A stretch of 15,162 nt of DNA, from positions 1 to 15,162 of the forward strand of contig JASFHF010000042.1 in NCBI GenBank assembly GCA_050123375.1, given 5' to 3'. The notes below the pieces were generated by a model. The model was not told the DNA's origin and made no database searches. It worked only from the letters and a program-made list of their open reading frames with translations. Origin of the DNA: JASFHF01 sp050123375 (GTDB taxonomy: Bacteria > Pseudomonadota > Gammaproteobacteria > UBA12402). Positions 1-7,427 of this stretch are shown here, in pieces. Position 1 is the first letter of the stretch, and every line of letters starts with the position of its first letter. The translations under genes were made by a program, and so were the position numbers.

Positions 1-74
1 ACAAGATGCGCCGCAAAGAAATCGATCCTAAAAAATTACTGCCGCAGTTTATTGACAGAAATCTACTTGCGTAA
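1..74 (+). CDS. 3' end of an unidentified gene, cut by the window start
   Basis: An open frame enters from the left edge; its first complete codon is at position 3 and it stops at a TAA at 72-74. The 23 visible residues are basic and end in FIDRNLLA. The other two + frames are less attractive: one stops early at 30 and the other runs on through low-complexity A-rich codons to about 105. I do not recognise the family from this short tail. About 60 bp of AT-rich DNA separates it from the convergent O-antigen ligase-like gene, so the two meet tail to tail. The call rests only on frame choice and composition. Confidence 0.4.
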   Translation, partial: KMRRKEIDPKKLLPQFIDRNLLA

Positions 75-132
75 AATAATAAAAAATAAAATAAAAATCT
101 AGATGGGAATTTTTAGGGGCTTACCAACGAAC

Positions 133-1311
133 TCATAGATTAGTTTGTTTTTCAATTCCTGCGCCAAATAACACAGAAATAAATAAAACATAAAACAATG
201 CGCTTCTATGTATTAAGAGAGCGTCTACTGTACAAGAATTTATGGTAAAAGTAATTATTAGTCCTTGTGCTAAATAACGTTCAAACAGCGGCAGAGATCT
301 TGCTTCAAAAAATTGCGTAATTAACCATAATATAAAAATCATCATGCCGACTAAACCAATTTGTACTGCTAGGTGGACGAAGCTGTTGTGCGGATCCCAT
401 AAAGGTTGACCTTCTGCTGCTGTAATTGCATGAGTCGTATCATAGATATATGGAAAAGAGCCTGTGCCGTATCCAAATAGCGGTTTTTGTTTTATTAAGC
501 CAAAGCTTGTTTTTAAAAATATTATTCGTCTTCCTGTAGAAGTCTTTTGATTATGCGAATAATATAGTTCATGGATATTGCGTTTGATTTGCATAATTCT
601 GTTACATGCTTTAGGAGATAGAAAGCATATGCTCGCAAAAATTATGGGAATAATTATTATGGCATATAATACTCCTTTCCATTTTAATTTTTGTATTAAG
701 GTTAGAGCCATTAATACAAAAAATATTAACATGCCTGTTCTTTCGATGTTAATGAAATACAAATCAAAAACCAACCATAGAAAAATTACTCCATATAAAA
801 TGTGTAACCAAAATTTGCGGTTGTTTATTATTTTGTGTACCAACAAAAAACAAGCGAATGCTATTAGCATACTCCAGGCGATTGGGTCATGGTGGTTTAT
901 GCGTGTTTGTGAGATGAATAAAAAACTTGAAAAACAAACGCCGATGATAAAACAGTTAAGCGCAATTTTGCGCAATTTTTCGGTGTTAAAGCTAGCTACC
1001 AATAAAGGAGGTAATAATAATTTATCACTGTATTTCATGAAAATTTTAACCGCATAGTTTAAATTGAAATGGTTATAAGTTATTCCTATTGCTAACATAG
1101 TTACCAACAGAAGTGATATATACTGCATTTTATAGTTGAATATTGCATGAATGTTTTGTTTAAATTTGCCAGAAATTAAATTTAGAATTGCTGCAATTAT
1201 TGCTGCAGAACCTAATGCCGGAGAAAATGGCAGCGTAAGGATGGCGAGAAATACTAATCCAAGCGCTAAATAGTCAATACCGTTTTTTATTGATAAAGAA
1301 TTAATTTGCAT
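133..1311 (-). CDS. waaL: O-antigen ligase / polymerase-like membrane protein (WaaL/Wzy_C type)
   Basis: This is a polytopic inner-membrane protein of 392 residues from the preferred start, with about ten or more hydrophobic segments. The Wzy_C (O-antigen ligase) signature lies in the second half: an ERT arginine at about 190-192 after a membrane span, GRR at about 260, PLFGYGTGSF at about 277-286, then DPHNSFVHLAVQIGLVG at about 306-322 with the histidine-bearing periplasmic-loop motif of the family. Family members join undecaprenyl-linked glycan to lipid A-core, or polymerise O-units. The frame extends 11 codons further to a TTG at 1344, but the ATG at 1311 has an AAGGAAG Shine-Dalgarno sequence (1320-1326) eight bases upstream and is preferred. 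That ATG overlaps the end of the GT9 gene by 11 bp, so the two genes are probably one transcript. Ligase and Wzy polymerase cannot be separated firmly by eye, so the symbol is provisional. Confidence 0.8.
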   Translation of the reverse strand: MQINSLSIKNGIDYLALGLVFLAILTLPFSPALGSAAIIAAILNLISGKFKQNIHAIFNYKMQYISLLLVTMLAIGITYNHFNLNYAVKIFMKYSDKLLLPPLLVASFNTEKLRKIALNCFIIGVCFSSFLFISQTRINHHDPIAWSMLIAFACFLLVHKIINNRKFWLHILYGVIFLWLVFDLYFINIERTGMLIFFVLMALTLIQKLKWKGVLYAIIIIPIIFASICFLSPKACNRIMQIKRNIHELYYSHNQKTSTGRRIIFLKTSFGLIKQKPLFGYGTGSFPYIYDTTHAITAAEGQPLWDPHNSFVHLAVQIGLVGMMIFILWLITQFFEARSLPLFERYLAQGLIITFTINSCTVDALLIHRSALFYVLFISVLFGAGIEKQTNL

Positions 1312-2344
1312 AGTTTTTGCTTCCTTGTTTTCTCCAGTTTTCAATTACCGAAGATACTTCGATAGGCTTAATTGCCTGCATACAACTGCAGTTTTTGTTC
1401 GAACAATTTTTTTCTGAACATTTATTTTTACCAAGCAAAAAATTGGCGTTTGTACCAATCGGTCTCCATCTGGTTGGCCCTGCCGATTGCAATGGCGGAA
1501 ACAAGCCTAAAGTGTTAGTGTTTAATGCAGCAGCTAAGTGCATAGGTCCGGTGCCGGAAGCAATCAAACCATCGACTTGCTGCAGCAAATAAAGCAATTG
1601 ATCCAAGGTTAGTTTTCCAACTAAATCATGAATGTGTGGTGATTCATTGGTGCAAAGAGCAGATGATATATAGGATTCTTTGTCAGAGCCGGTAACTAAA
1701 ATTTGGTATTTATCTGCATCCAGCAGTTCGCTTAATTTTTTATAATGCGTAATTGGCCATTCTCTGCCGTTACCATTAGATCCGGGATGCATAACCAGAG
1801 TAAATTTATGCGGATTTAATAAATTAGTTACTGTTTTATCAGGTTTCGGTGCTATTTTTAGCAATGGTATTAATGCTTCAATGCTACGCGGTGCAGTTAT
1901 ATTTAATCCTTGCAGCAGCATGGTATTTAATTGTGCTTCATGTAATTTAGATTTTTTGCGAGAAAAATTTATCAGCTTATTACAATAAAGCCAATGATAA
2001 TAGCGACGATTGGTGCCGATTCTTACAGGAATTTTTGCCAAGTTGGCTAATTTAGCTGCTTGTTTGTGGGCGAATATATTTAGAAAAGCTGTGTACTTTT
2101 GTGCTGCTAATTGTGCGGCGGCTTGTTTTGGGGGAAGTGCTTGCAAATCATTCCAATTAATAAAATTATCAATCCAAGGACAACAATCAGCAATCGGTTT
2201 AACATATGACTTAGCTAGCAAATCAATCGTAGCATCTGGAAATTCACGTTTTAATAGTCCGATTGTAGGAATGGTGAGAACCAAATCTCCTATATTATCG
2301 TTTCTGTTAATCAAGAAGCGTGGTTTTTGGTTAAAATCATGCAT
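1301..2344 (-). CDS. Glycosyltransferase family 9 (ADP-heptose:LPS heptosyltransferase-like)
   Basis: This cytoplasmic GT-B enzyme of 347 residues should add heptose or a related sugar to the LPS core on the inner face of the inner membrane. The N-terminus has the GT9 opening NRNDNIGDLVLTIP (13-26), which holds the acceptor-side aspartate. The nucleotide-sugar domain has the HPGSNGNGREWP loop (186-197), TGSDKE (218-223) and GTGPMHLAAAL (264-274). Near the end is a cysteine cluster (C309, C314, C319, C321, then M322), as found in many GT9 proteins. Length is normal for the family. The ATG at 2344 has only a weak Shine-Dalgarno sequence. A plausible sigma70 promoter lies at 2386-2414. The gene is first in a two-gene unit with the O-antigen ligase-like gene, which fits a core-to-O-antigen function. 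Which heptosyltransferase subgroup it belongs to (WaaC, WaaF, WaaQ or other) is not decidable here. Confidence 0.88.
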   Translation of the reverse strand: MHDFNQKPRFLINRNDNIGDLVLTIPTIGLLKREFPDATIDLLAKSYVKPIADCCPWIDNFINWNDLQALPPKQAAAQLAAQKYTAFLNIFAHKQAAKLANLAKIPVRIGTNRRYYHWLYCNKLINFSRKKSKLHEAQLNTMLLQGLNITAPRSIEALIPLLKIAPKPDKTVTNLLNPHKFTLVMHPGSNGNGREWPITHYKKLSELLDADKYQILVTGSDKESYISSALCTNESPHIHDLVGKLTLDQLLYLLQQVDGLIASGTGPMHLAAALNTNTLGLFPPLQSAGPTRWRPIGTNANFLLGKNKCSEKNCSNKNCSCMQAIKPIEVSSVIENWRKQGSKNYAN

Positions 2345-2385
2345 GATGCGATTATATGGTAATATTAAATATTGTGCTAGCTGTT

Positions 2386-2414
2386 TTAATACGGGTTTTG
2401 CAGTTACGGGTCAA
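2386..2414 (-). promoter_or_regulatory. Probable sigma70 promoter for the GT9-O-antigen ligase unit
   Basis: Reading on the minus strand, TTGACC (2409-2414) is followed after exactly 17 bp by TATTAA (2386-2391). These match the -35 consensus at five of six and the -10 at four of six positions. It points at the GT9 gene, with a predicted transcript start near 2379 and a short leader of about 35 nt. Confidence 0.5.
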
Positions 2415-2418
2415 CTTG

Positions 2419-2441
2419 ATTATTGGCAATTGTGCAATAAT
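2419..2441. promoter_or_regulatory. Inverted repeat between divergent promoters, possible operator
   Basis: ATTATTG (2419-2425) and CAATAAT (2435-2441) are perfect 7-bp inverted arms around a 9-bp centre. The element lies just upstream of the minus-strand -35 (2409-2414) and about 25 bp upstream of the + strand -10. It could be bound by a regulator acting on both units, but AT-rich DNA often gives such arms by chance. Confidence 0.25.
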
Positions 2442-2465
2442 TTAAACTGCGAAATTTGTGATTTA

Positions 2466-2474
2466 TGATATAAT
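2466..2474 (+). promoter_or_regulatory. Extended -10 promoter for the MNT/HEPN module
   Basis: The sequence TGATATAAT is a perfect TATAAT (2469-2474) with the TG of an extended -10 one base before it. No good -35 is present at normal spacing, which is tolerable for extended -10 promoters. The start codon of the nucleotidyltransferase gene is 34 bp downstream. Confidence 0.5.
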
Positions 2475-2507
2475 GCTAGTCTAGTAGATTATTGAGCTGG
2501 CGATTAT

Positions 2508-2816
2508 ATGCAACTTATTCCAGACAGAATTCAATCTGTGCTTGATGATATTGTGAAACGGTTAAAAGGTTTTCAAAGCATTGATAAAATCGTATTATTT
2601 GGTTCTAGAGCGCGGGATGATGCCGAAGAGCGTTCTGACATAGATATTGCAATTTTATGTCCTAATGCGACTGCTCGTGAGTGGCTGGATGTTTGTGAGA
2701 TTGTTGAAAATACCAAGACGTTGTTAGAAATTGACGTTGTGCGGCTTGATACAGCATCTCAGGAATTGCAGCGAAGAGTTTTTGATGAAGGAAGGATTTT
2801 GTATGAAAAAAACTAA
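2508..2816 (+). CDS. mntA: MNT-domain nucleotidyltransferase, putative antitoxin (MntA-like)
   Basis: This is a small stand-alone nucleotidyltransferase of 102 residues. The catalytic signature GSX10DXD is intact: GSRAR starts at 32, the DID aspartates are D44 and D46, and the third metal-binding aspartate is probably D76 in LEIDVV. In characterised MntA/HepT pairs the MNT protein silences its HEPN RNase by transferring AMP groups to a tyrosine beside the RNase motif. That precise chemistry here is inference from the family. The gene overlaps the downstream HEPN gene by 14 bp, the usual antitoxin-first arrangement, and has its own extended -10 promoter. Its Shine-Dalgarno sequence is weak. 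Some proteins of this family (HI0073-type) have only been described as nucleotidyltransferases, so the antitoxin role is likely but not shown. Confidence 0.85.
   Translation: MQLIPDRIQSVLDDIVKRLKGFQSIDKIVLFGSRARDDAEERSDIDIAILCPNATAREWLDVCEIVENTKTLLEIDVVRLDTASQELQRRVFDEGRILYEKN
2788..2795 (+). promoter_or_regulatory. Shine-Dalgarno sequence fixing the HEPN start
   Basis: AAGGAAGG lies seven bases upstream of the ATG at 2803, inside the 3' end of the nucleotidyltransferase gene. It selects this ATG over an in-frame ATG at 2731 that would impose an 86-bp overlap. Confidence 0.7.
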
Positions 2817-3195
2817 AGCAAAACAATCTTTGGAAAATCTTGGTAAAGCTTTAACCCGTTTACAGGAAGCTTTAGCTGAATCTGATATGAATGCTTTGAT
2901 TATTGATGCTACGATTCAGCGATTTGAATTTACTTTAGAATTGTTTTGGAAAACATTAAAAAGATTTCTTGCTTTAGAAGGCATGGAAACTAATACGCCT
3001 AAAGAAGCCTTAAAAAAAGCTTATACTGCAAGGTGGTTGGAAAATGAAGCTATTTGGTTGCAAATGTTAGAAGATCGTAATTCAACCTCACATGTTTATG
3101 AAGAAAAAAAAGCACAGGAAATTTATCAGCATGTGCGGCAGTATTTTCCGGAATTGCAGCGTGTTTATCAAATGCTGCAGCAAAAATTAAAATAG
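2803..3195 (+). CDS. hepT: HEPN-domain putative RNase toxin (HepT / HI0074 family)
   Basis: This helical protein of 130 residues belongs to the family also annotated as nucleotidyltransferase substrate-binding protein (HI0074-like). Residues 92-99 read RNSTSHVY, an exact RX4HXY motif. In studied HepT toxins the arginine and histidine form the RNase active site and the tyrosine is the residue AMPylated by the partner MNT enzyme. All three are present, so the toxin looks catalytically competent. The conserved helix with RFEFTLELFWKTLK (about 40-53) is also typical. The start is the ATG at 2803, 14 bp inside the upstream gene and behind a strong Shine-Dalgarno sequence. The gene stops 12 bp before accA, so the pair may share a transcript with accA. 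The RNA target is unknown. Confidence 0.85.
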   Translation: MKKTKAKQSLENLGKALTRLQEALAESDMNALIIDATIQRFEFTLELFWKTLKRFLALEGMETNTPKEALKKAYTARWLENEAIWLQMLEDRNSTSHVYEEKKAQEIYQHVRQYFPELQRVYQMLQQKLK

Positions 3196-3207
3196 AGGTC
3201 TTAATTT

Positions 3208-4167
3208 ATGGATATGAATTTTTTAGATTTTGAGCAGCCGATTGCAGAGCTTGAAGCGAAAATTAATGAGTTGCGTTTAATTAGTACTGATAATGGCATC
3301 AATATTGCCGAAGAAATTACAAAGTTGGATAAACAAAGTAAAAGCCTGACAAAATCAATTTTTGCAAAATTAAAACCTATCCAAATTGTACAATTAGCAC
3401 GTCATCCGCAGCGTCCATATTTTTTTGATTATGTTAAACGCATATTTACCGATTTTGATGAATTATCAGGTGATCGTCAAACTTCAAATGGAAAAACTAT
3501 TATCGGCGGTTTAGCAAAGTTAGATGATATGTCTGTAATGTTAATTGGACATCAAAAAGGACGTAAGACCTCTGAAAAAGTTGAACGCAATTTTGGGATG
3601 CCGCGTCCTGAAGATTATCGTAAAGCATTGCGTTTAATGAAAATGGCGGAGAAATTTAAAATACCAGTGTTAACTTTTATCGACACACCAGGTGCATATC
3701 CTGGTGTTGATGCGGAAGAGCGTAATCAAAGTGAAGCAATTGCGCGTAATTTGTTTGAAATGTCGAAATTACAAACCCCAATTATTTGTACCGTTGTAGG
3801 AGAAGGCGGTTCGGGCGGTGCATTGGCGATCGGTGTAGGAGATCGTGTTTTAATGCTGCAATATAGTATTTATTCGGTAATTTCCCCTGAAGGTTGTGCT
3901 TCGATTTTATGGCGTGATGCAGCAAAAGCGCCTGAAGCAGCGGAAGCGTTAGGAGTTACTTCTGACCGCATTTTAAAATTAGGTTTAATTGATAAAATTA
4001 TTAAAGAACCTTTGGGCGGTGCGCATCGTGATATTGATGAAATGGCAAGTCGTTTAAAAAAAGAATTAGCTGCACAGCTAAAAGAATTGTGTGATTTGCC
4101 GGTTGCGCAGTTGTTAGATGAAAGATATAAAAGATTTATGGGTTATGGGGTTGATATTGGTACGTGA
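3208..4167 (+). CDS. accA: Acetyl-CoA carboxylase carboxyltransferase subunit alpha
   Basis: AccA pairs with AccD to move carboxyl from carboxybiotin on AccB to acetyl-CoA, giving malonyl-CoA, the first committed step of fatty-acid synthesis in the cytoplasm. The protein has 319 residues, matching the usual length, and aligns end to end with gammaproteobacterial AccA: NFLDFEQPIAELEAKI at the N-terminus, RHPQRPY (65-71), FIDTPGAYPG (157-166), GEGGSGGALAIG (198-209), SPEGCASILW (226-235) and EPLGGAHR (267-274). The ATG at 3208 has AGAGG (3194-3198) overlapping the stop of the HEPN gene. An alternative ATG two codons later is less well spaced. It overlaps tilS by four bases. The toxin-antitoxin pair immediately upstream is the unusual neighbour. 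Confidence 0.97.
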   Translation: MDMNFLDFEQPIAELEAKINELRLISTDNGINIAEEITKLDKQSKSLTKSIFAKLKPIQIVQLARHPQRPYFFDYVKRIFTDFDELSGDRQTSNGKTIIGGLAKLDDMSVMLIGHQKGRKTSEKVERNFGMPRPEDYRKALRLMKMAEKFKIPVLTFIDTPGAYPGVDAEERNQSEAIARNLFEMSKLQTPIICTVVGEGGSGGALAIGVGDRVLMLQYSIYSVISPEGCASILWRDAAKAPEAAEALGVTSDRILKLGLIDKIIKEPLGGAHRDIDEMASRLKKELAAQLKELCDLPVAQLLDERYKRFMGYGVDIGT

Positions 4168-5507
4168 TTAAAGTTTTTAAAACATTTTTATTAGATCTAT
4201 TTAAAAATTATCCAATAAATTCAGACAATAAAATTTTAATTGCTTATAGCGGCGGTGTTGATTCACACGTTTTATTACATGCTATTGTGCAATTGCGTCA
4301 GGAATTTCCCGAGCTTAAATTAAAAGCGGTTCACATTCATCACGGTTTATTTGAAGCAGCGAATCAGTGGGCGCAGCATTGTCGACAAGTATGTGATGAG
4401 TTAAAAGTTGAGTTGCAAATTATTAATGTAGAAATTAAGCGAGTTCAAGGTGCTAGTGTTGAAGAAGCAGCTCGGGCTTTGCGTTATGCGGCATTAGAAA
4501 AGTTACTGCAGCGCAATGATATTTTAATTACCGCACATCATGCTGATGATCAAGCTGAGACTTGTTTATTACAATTTTTGCGTGGAGCTGGCATTAAAGG
4601 GTTAGCGTCAATGCCGGCTATTGTTAGTTTCAGTGCGGGATTTTTGGCGCGGCCGTTTTTGTCAATTTCGCGGCAAAAAATTTTGCAATATGCACAAAAA
4701 AATAAATTATCCTGGGTTGAAGATCACAGTAACCACGATTTAAATTTTACCCGCAATTTTTTGCGCTATAAAATAATGCCGGAGTTTAGAAAACGCTGGC
4801 CAAATATCAATAAAACCATTATGCGGGTTGCGAATAATTGTAGTGATGCTAATGAATTATTGAAAGATTTGGCGGCACAAGACATTAAAAAATTAAAAGG
4901 CCGAGTTAAAAATACTTTATCAATTTCTAAATTAAAAAAATTGTCTTTTAGGCGACAAAAAAATGTTTTGCGCGAATGGATTGATGCGCAAAATTTTCGT
5001 TTACCAAGCGCGATAAAATTACAGCATATTATAAGCGATGTAATTAATGCGCGCACAGATGCGGTGCCTTGTGTTGCCTGGGGTAAAGCAGAAATCAGAT
5101 CATATCAGGATAATCTTTATATCATGAAATCTTTATCTGAGTTGGATCACAATGTAGTTTTATCATGGGACGGAAAAAAACCTTTAAAATTGCCGGAAAA
5201 TTTGGGTATTTTGCGCATTAAAAAAATTGTTGGAAAAGGGTTAAAAGCAGAAGTTTTAAAACGAAAACTTGAAATTAAATTTCGCCAGGGTGGAGAACAA
5301 TGCAAGTTGTTTGGACGGGAAGGCACGCACAAATTAAAAAAATTATTCCAAGAATGGGGAGTGCCGCCATGGCAAAGAGATCGTGTTCCATTGTTTTATG
5401 TTGATAATCAATTGGCAGCAATTATTGGTCATGCAGTTTGTCGGGAATTTGTTGCGGATGCTAAAGAAGCAGGTGTTGTGATTACTCTCCATAAAAGTAT
5501 TAAATAA
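4164..5507 (+). CDS. tilS: tRNA(Ile)-lysidine synthase
   Basis: TilS uses ATP to attach lysine to C34 of the CAU anticodon of tRNA-Ile2, changing its codon reading from AUG to AUA and its charging from Met to Ile. It is essential and cytoplasmic. The protein has 447 residues. The PP-loop SGGVDS is at 29-34, the HHADDQAET motif at about 124-132, and RNFLRYKIMP marks the end of the catalytic domain. The C-terminal domain is present from about 370: KFRQGGEQCKLFGREGTHKLKKLFQ, then PPWQRDRVPL. This full-length E. coli-like architecture supports the call. The start is GTG at 4164, inside the GTGA overlap with the accA stop, so translation is probably coupled. Its last 79 bp overlap the convergent GT87 gene. 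Confidence 0.95.
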   Translation: MIKVFKTFLLDLFKNYPINSDNKILIAYSGGVDSHVLLHAIVQLRQEFPELKLKAVHIHHGLFEAANQWAQHCRQVCDELKVELQIINVEIKRVQGASVEEAARALRYAALEKLLQRNDILITAHHADDQAETCLLQFLRGAGIKGLASMPAIVSFSAGFLARPFLSISRQKILQYAQKNKLSWVEDHSNHDLNFTRNFLRYKIMPEFRKRWPNINKTIMRVANNCSDANELLKDLAAQDIKKLKGRVKNTLSISKLKKLSFRRQKNVLREWIDAQNFRLPSAIKLQHIISDVINARTDAVPCVAWGKAEIRSYQDNLYIMKSLSELDHNVVLSWDGKKPLKLPENLGILRIKKIVGKGLKAEVLKRKLEIKFRQGGEQCKLFGREGTHKLKKLFQEWGVPPWQRDRVPLFYVDNQLAAIIGHAVCREFVADAKEAGVVITLHKSIK

Positions 5508-6622
5508 AATGCTAGTGCTGCAGTGGGTTTTAGCCAGATGTTGTTATGTGGTGTTATCCATGCGGCTAGTGGATGATTAAACCATAGCAGTAAAGTCATG
5601 ATTACGCATAATAAACTTAACAAGTATTTTTTTTGTGTGAGAAAATTATGTAACATAAATCCAATAGCTGGAGCCAGCATAATATAATTATTATTTTCAG
5701 TGCGTACATTAAATAACATCAGATATGTTATTCCTATGGCATAGATATACCATACGGTTTGTTTTGTCGACATTTTCTTTTTTGCAGCATAACATATCAG
5801 TAAAGTTATAATTGCAAAGATAATTCTGATAGCGCGCTGGATATTTGTAGGAATCAAATATCCAGCGTAAAAGTGTATTGCTCCAAATAATTGTGCCCAT
5901 TGTGTAGAGGTTACTCCGCCTTTAATACTGGCTTTCAAAGAATATAAAAAAGCGTGATGCTGTTGTATTACATAACTAAAATTTTGGGTAAAAAGCAATA
6001 GCAATATTAATATCAAAGAAGCAAATAATAATTTATAACGTACTTGTGGATAAAGAATTAGTACTAGCAAATACATTACGATTGCGGTTGGTTTTAGTGC
6101 GATACTCAGGGTAATTAGTATGGCTGCTTGCCAAAAGTATTTGTTAGCGATGGCAGCAAGTCCCAGCATAATAATACCGGTGAGGATGAGATGCATTTGG
6201 CCGTCACGAACAACAGTCAACATCGTCCATGCAGAAACAAGAGTTACGATAAAAAAACATTTAAATTGTTGTGCTGCATTTTCCAGTTTGGATAATTTAT
6301 AAACTCCCAAGACTAGTAATCCGATTGAAAGAATTCTCCAGGTTATTTCAGAAATTTTAAGTGGTAAAATTGCGATAGGAATATATAGTATTGCAGAAGA
6401 TGGTGCGTAAACAAAACCCCAGCCAAGATTTTGAAAATCATATAAGCTCTGATGATGTATCCAGCGCCATGCAGCAGCATAATAAATTCTCGATACTCCT
6501 TGAAGAAAATGATGATGAGCAGTATAAATACATCCTAAAGCTAATGGGATTAACCATATAATTAATGTTGCGATCAGCAAATAGATTTGTTTTTTGTTAA
6601 TGGTGTTTGGCATACTATACAT
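5429..6622 (-). CDS. GT87 / DUF2029-type polyprenol-phosphate-dependent membrane glycosyltransferase
   Basis: This is a polytopic membrane protein of 397 residues with roughly ten to twelve hydrophobic segments. The layout fits GT-C enzymes of the GT87 (DUF2029) family: a first periplasmic loop after one membrane span with SRIYYAAAWRWIHHQSLYD (about 44-62), then GWGFVYAPSSAILYIPIAILP (about 67-87), a later RDGQMHLILTGIIMLGLA, and ALKPTAIVMYLL. Family members take mannose or another sugar from a polyprenyl-phosphate donor on the periplasmic side. Donor and acceptor here are unknown. The start ATG at 6622 and another at 6613 both lack a clear Shine-Dalgarno sequence. It begins 19 bp after the PPTase gene, so it is probably the end of that operon. 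Its final 26 codons lie antisense to the end of tilS. Confidence 0.72.
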   Translation of the reverse strand: MYSMPNTINKKQIYLLIATLIIWLIPLALGCIYTAHHHFLQGVSRIYYAAAWRWIHHQSLYDFQNLGWGFVYAPSSAILYIPIAILPLKISEITWRILSIGLLVLGVYKLSKLENAAQQFKCFFIVTLVSAWTMLTVVRDGQMHLILTGIIMLGLAAIANKYFWQAAILITLSIALKPTAIVMYLLVLILYPQVRYKLLFASLILILLLLFTQNFSYVIQQHHAFLYSLKASIKGGVTSTQWAQLFGAIHFYAGYLIPTNIQRAIRIIFAIITLLICYAAKKKMSTKQTVWYIYAIGITYLMLFNVRTENNNYIMLAPAIGFMLHNFLTQKKYLLSLLCVIMTLLLWFNHPLAAWITPHNNIWLKPTAALAFYLILLWRVITTPASLASATNSRQTA

Positions 6623-6641
6623 GCATGATAATTTACTATTA

Positions 6642-7400
6642 TTACTTTATCATGTCAAAACTTGTTTCATAAGCCTGAATGATTTTTGCAGGACCTGACC
6701 AGGCTACCGCAATACAATATTGATTTTCTGCAATGAATCTACGCAGTTGCCATGTATCAATATTTTTTTGTTGGTGTTCGACAGATAAAATTTTGGCTTT
6801 AAATTTGGGGTTTAAGTTAACTGTAAAATTTTTAAGCGGGAAAGAAAGCCCCATGCCGAGCGCTTTAACAAATGCTTCTTTACTAGTCCAGCAATTATAA
6901 AAACCTAAAGTTTTTTGTTGTTGAGGCAATATTTTATATTCATTATATTCATATGCGGAAAAAAAACGTTCTGCAAGATTATCAAGTATTGGTTTTGGCT
7001 GCATAAACTCAATATCAATACCAATAGGTGTGTTTTGTGTGATAGCAATTACTGCCCGATGAAAGCTATGCGACAAATTAAAATGAATATTATGATTATT
7101 ATTTAAATCAGGTTTGCTAAAAGTATTATAGTTGTATATTATTTTTTTTTGATCGCAATTACAATATTTGCTTAATAACCATCTTAAAATGGCATGGGAA
7201 CATATAAAAGAGTTGCGGTCTTTCGCAAATTTGAATTGTTGTGCACGTTTGATTTCGTGATTATCTAAATAATTAATTAACGAGTCAACGCGTGTTTGGT
7301 AATCATCTATATTGATATACCAAATATGAATTTGATCATTTTTAATCTTGTAATTAGGGTAATTTTGCCAAATTACTGTTGATTGATTTCTGGGTAACAT
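6642..7400 (-). CDS. 4'-phosphopantetheinyl transferase, Sfp type
   Basis: This cytoplasmic enzyme moves the 4'-phosphopantetheine arm of CoA to a serine on a carrier protein. With 252 residues it has the pseudodimer length of the Sfp/EntD/AcpT class rather than the roughly 125 residues of AcpS. Motifs appear in order: KPDL then IHFNLSHS (96-112), GIDIE (127-131, Mg-binding D129 and E131), and WTSKEAFVKALGMGL (171-185, with the family W, K, E, K pattern). All key residues are present. It sits 27 bp after the MFS gene and 19 bp before the GT87 gene. No carrier protein, NRPS or PKS is in the window, so the target is unknown; it might be a distant synthase or the fatty-acid ACP itself. The Shine-Dalgarno sequence is weak. 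Confidence 0.9.
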   Translation of the reverse strand: MLPRNQSTVIWQNYPNYKIKNDQIHIWYINIDDYQTRVDSLINYLDNHEIKRAQQFKFAKDRNSFICSHAILRWLLSKYCNCDQKKIIYNYNTFSKPDLNNNHNIHFNLSHSFHRAVIAITQNTPIGIDIEFMQPKPILDNLAERFFSAYEYNEYKILPQQQKTLGFYNCWTSKEAFVKALGMGLSFPLKNFTVNLNPKFKAKILSVEHQQKNIDTWQLRRFIAENQYCIAVAWSGPAKIIQAYETSFDMIK

Positions 7401-7427
7401 GCGCTATTTATCGCAGGAATCTTATCA

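Noticed and set aside
85..115. Possible terminator between the left-edge gene and the O-antigen ligase-like gene
   Set aside because: The only complementary arms are AAAAAT/ATTTTT with no GC pairs, which is expected by chance in such AT-rich DNA.
1312..1344. Longer N-terminus for the O-antigen ligase-like protein starting at 1344
   Set aside because: The codon at 1344 is TTG without a good ribosome site. The ATG at 1311 has AAGGAAG at ideal spacing.
2010..2468. 152-codon open frame on the + strand
   Set aside because: It lies antisense to the conserved GT9 coding sequence, shows no family motif and is best read as a shadow of that gene.
2731..2802. HEPN protein starting at the in-frame ATG at 2731
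   Set aside because: It would add 24 residues with no HEPN similarity and overlap the nucleotidyltransferase by 86 bp. The ATG at 2803 has a strong Shine-Dalgarno sequence and the normal family length.
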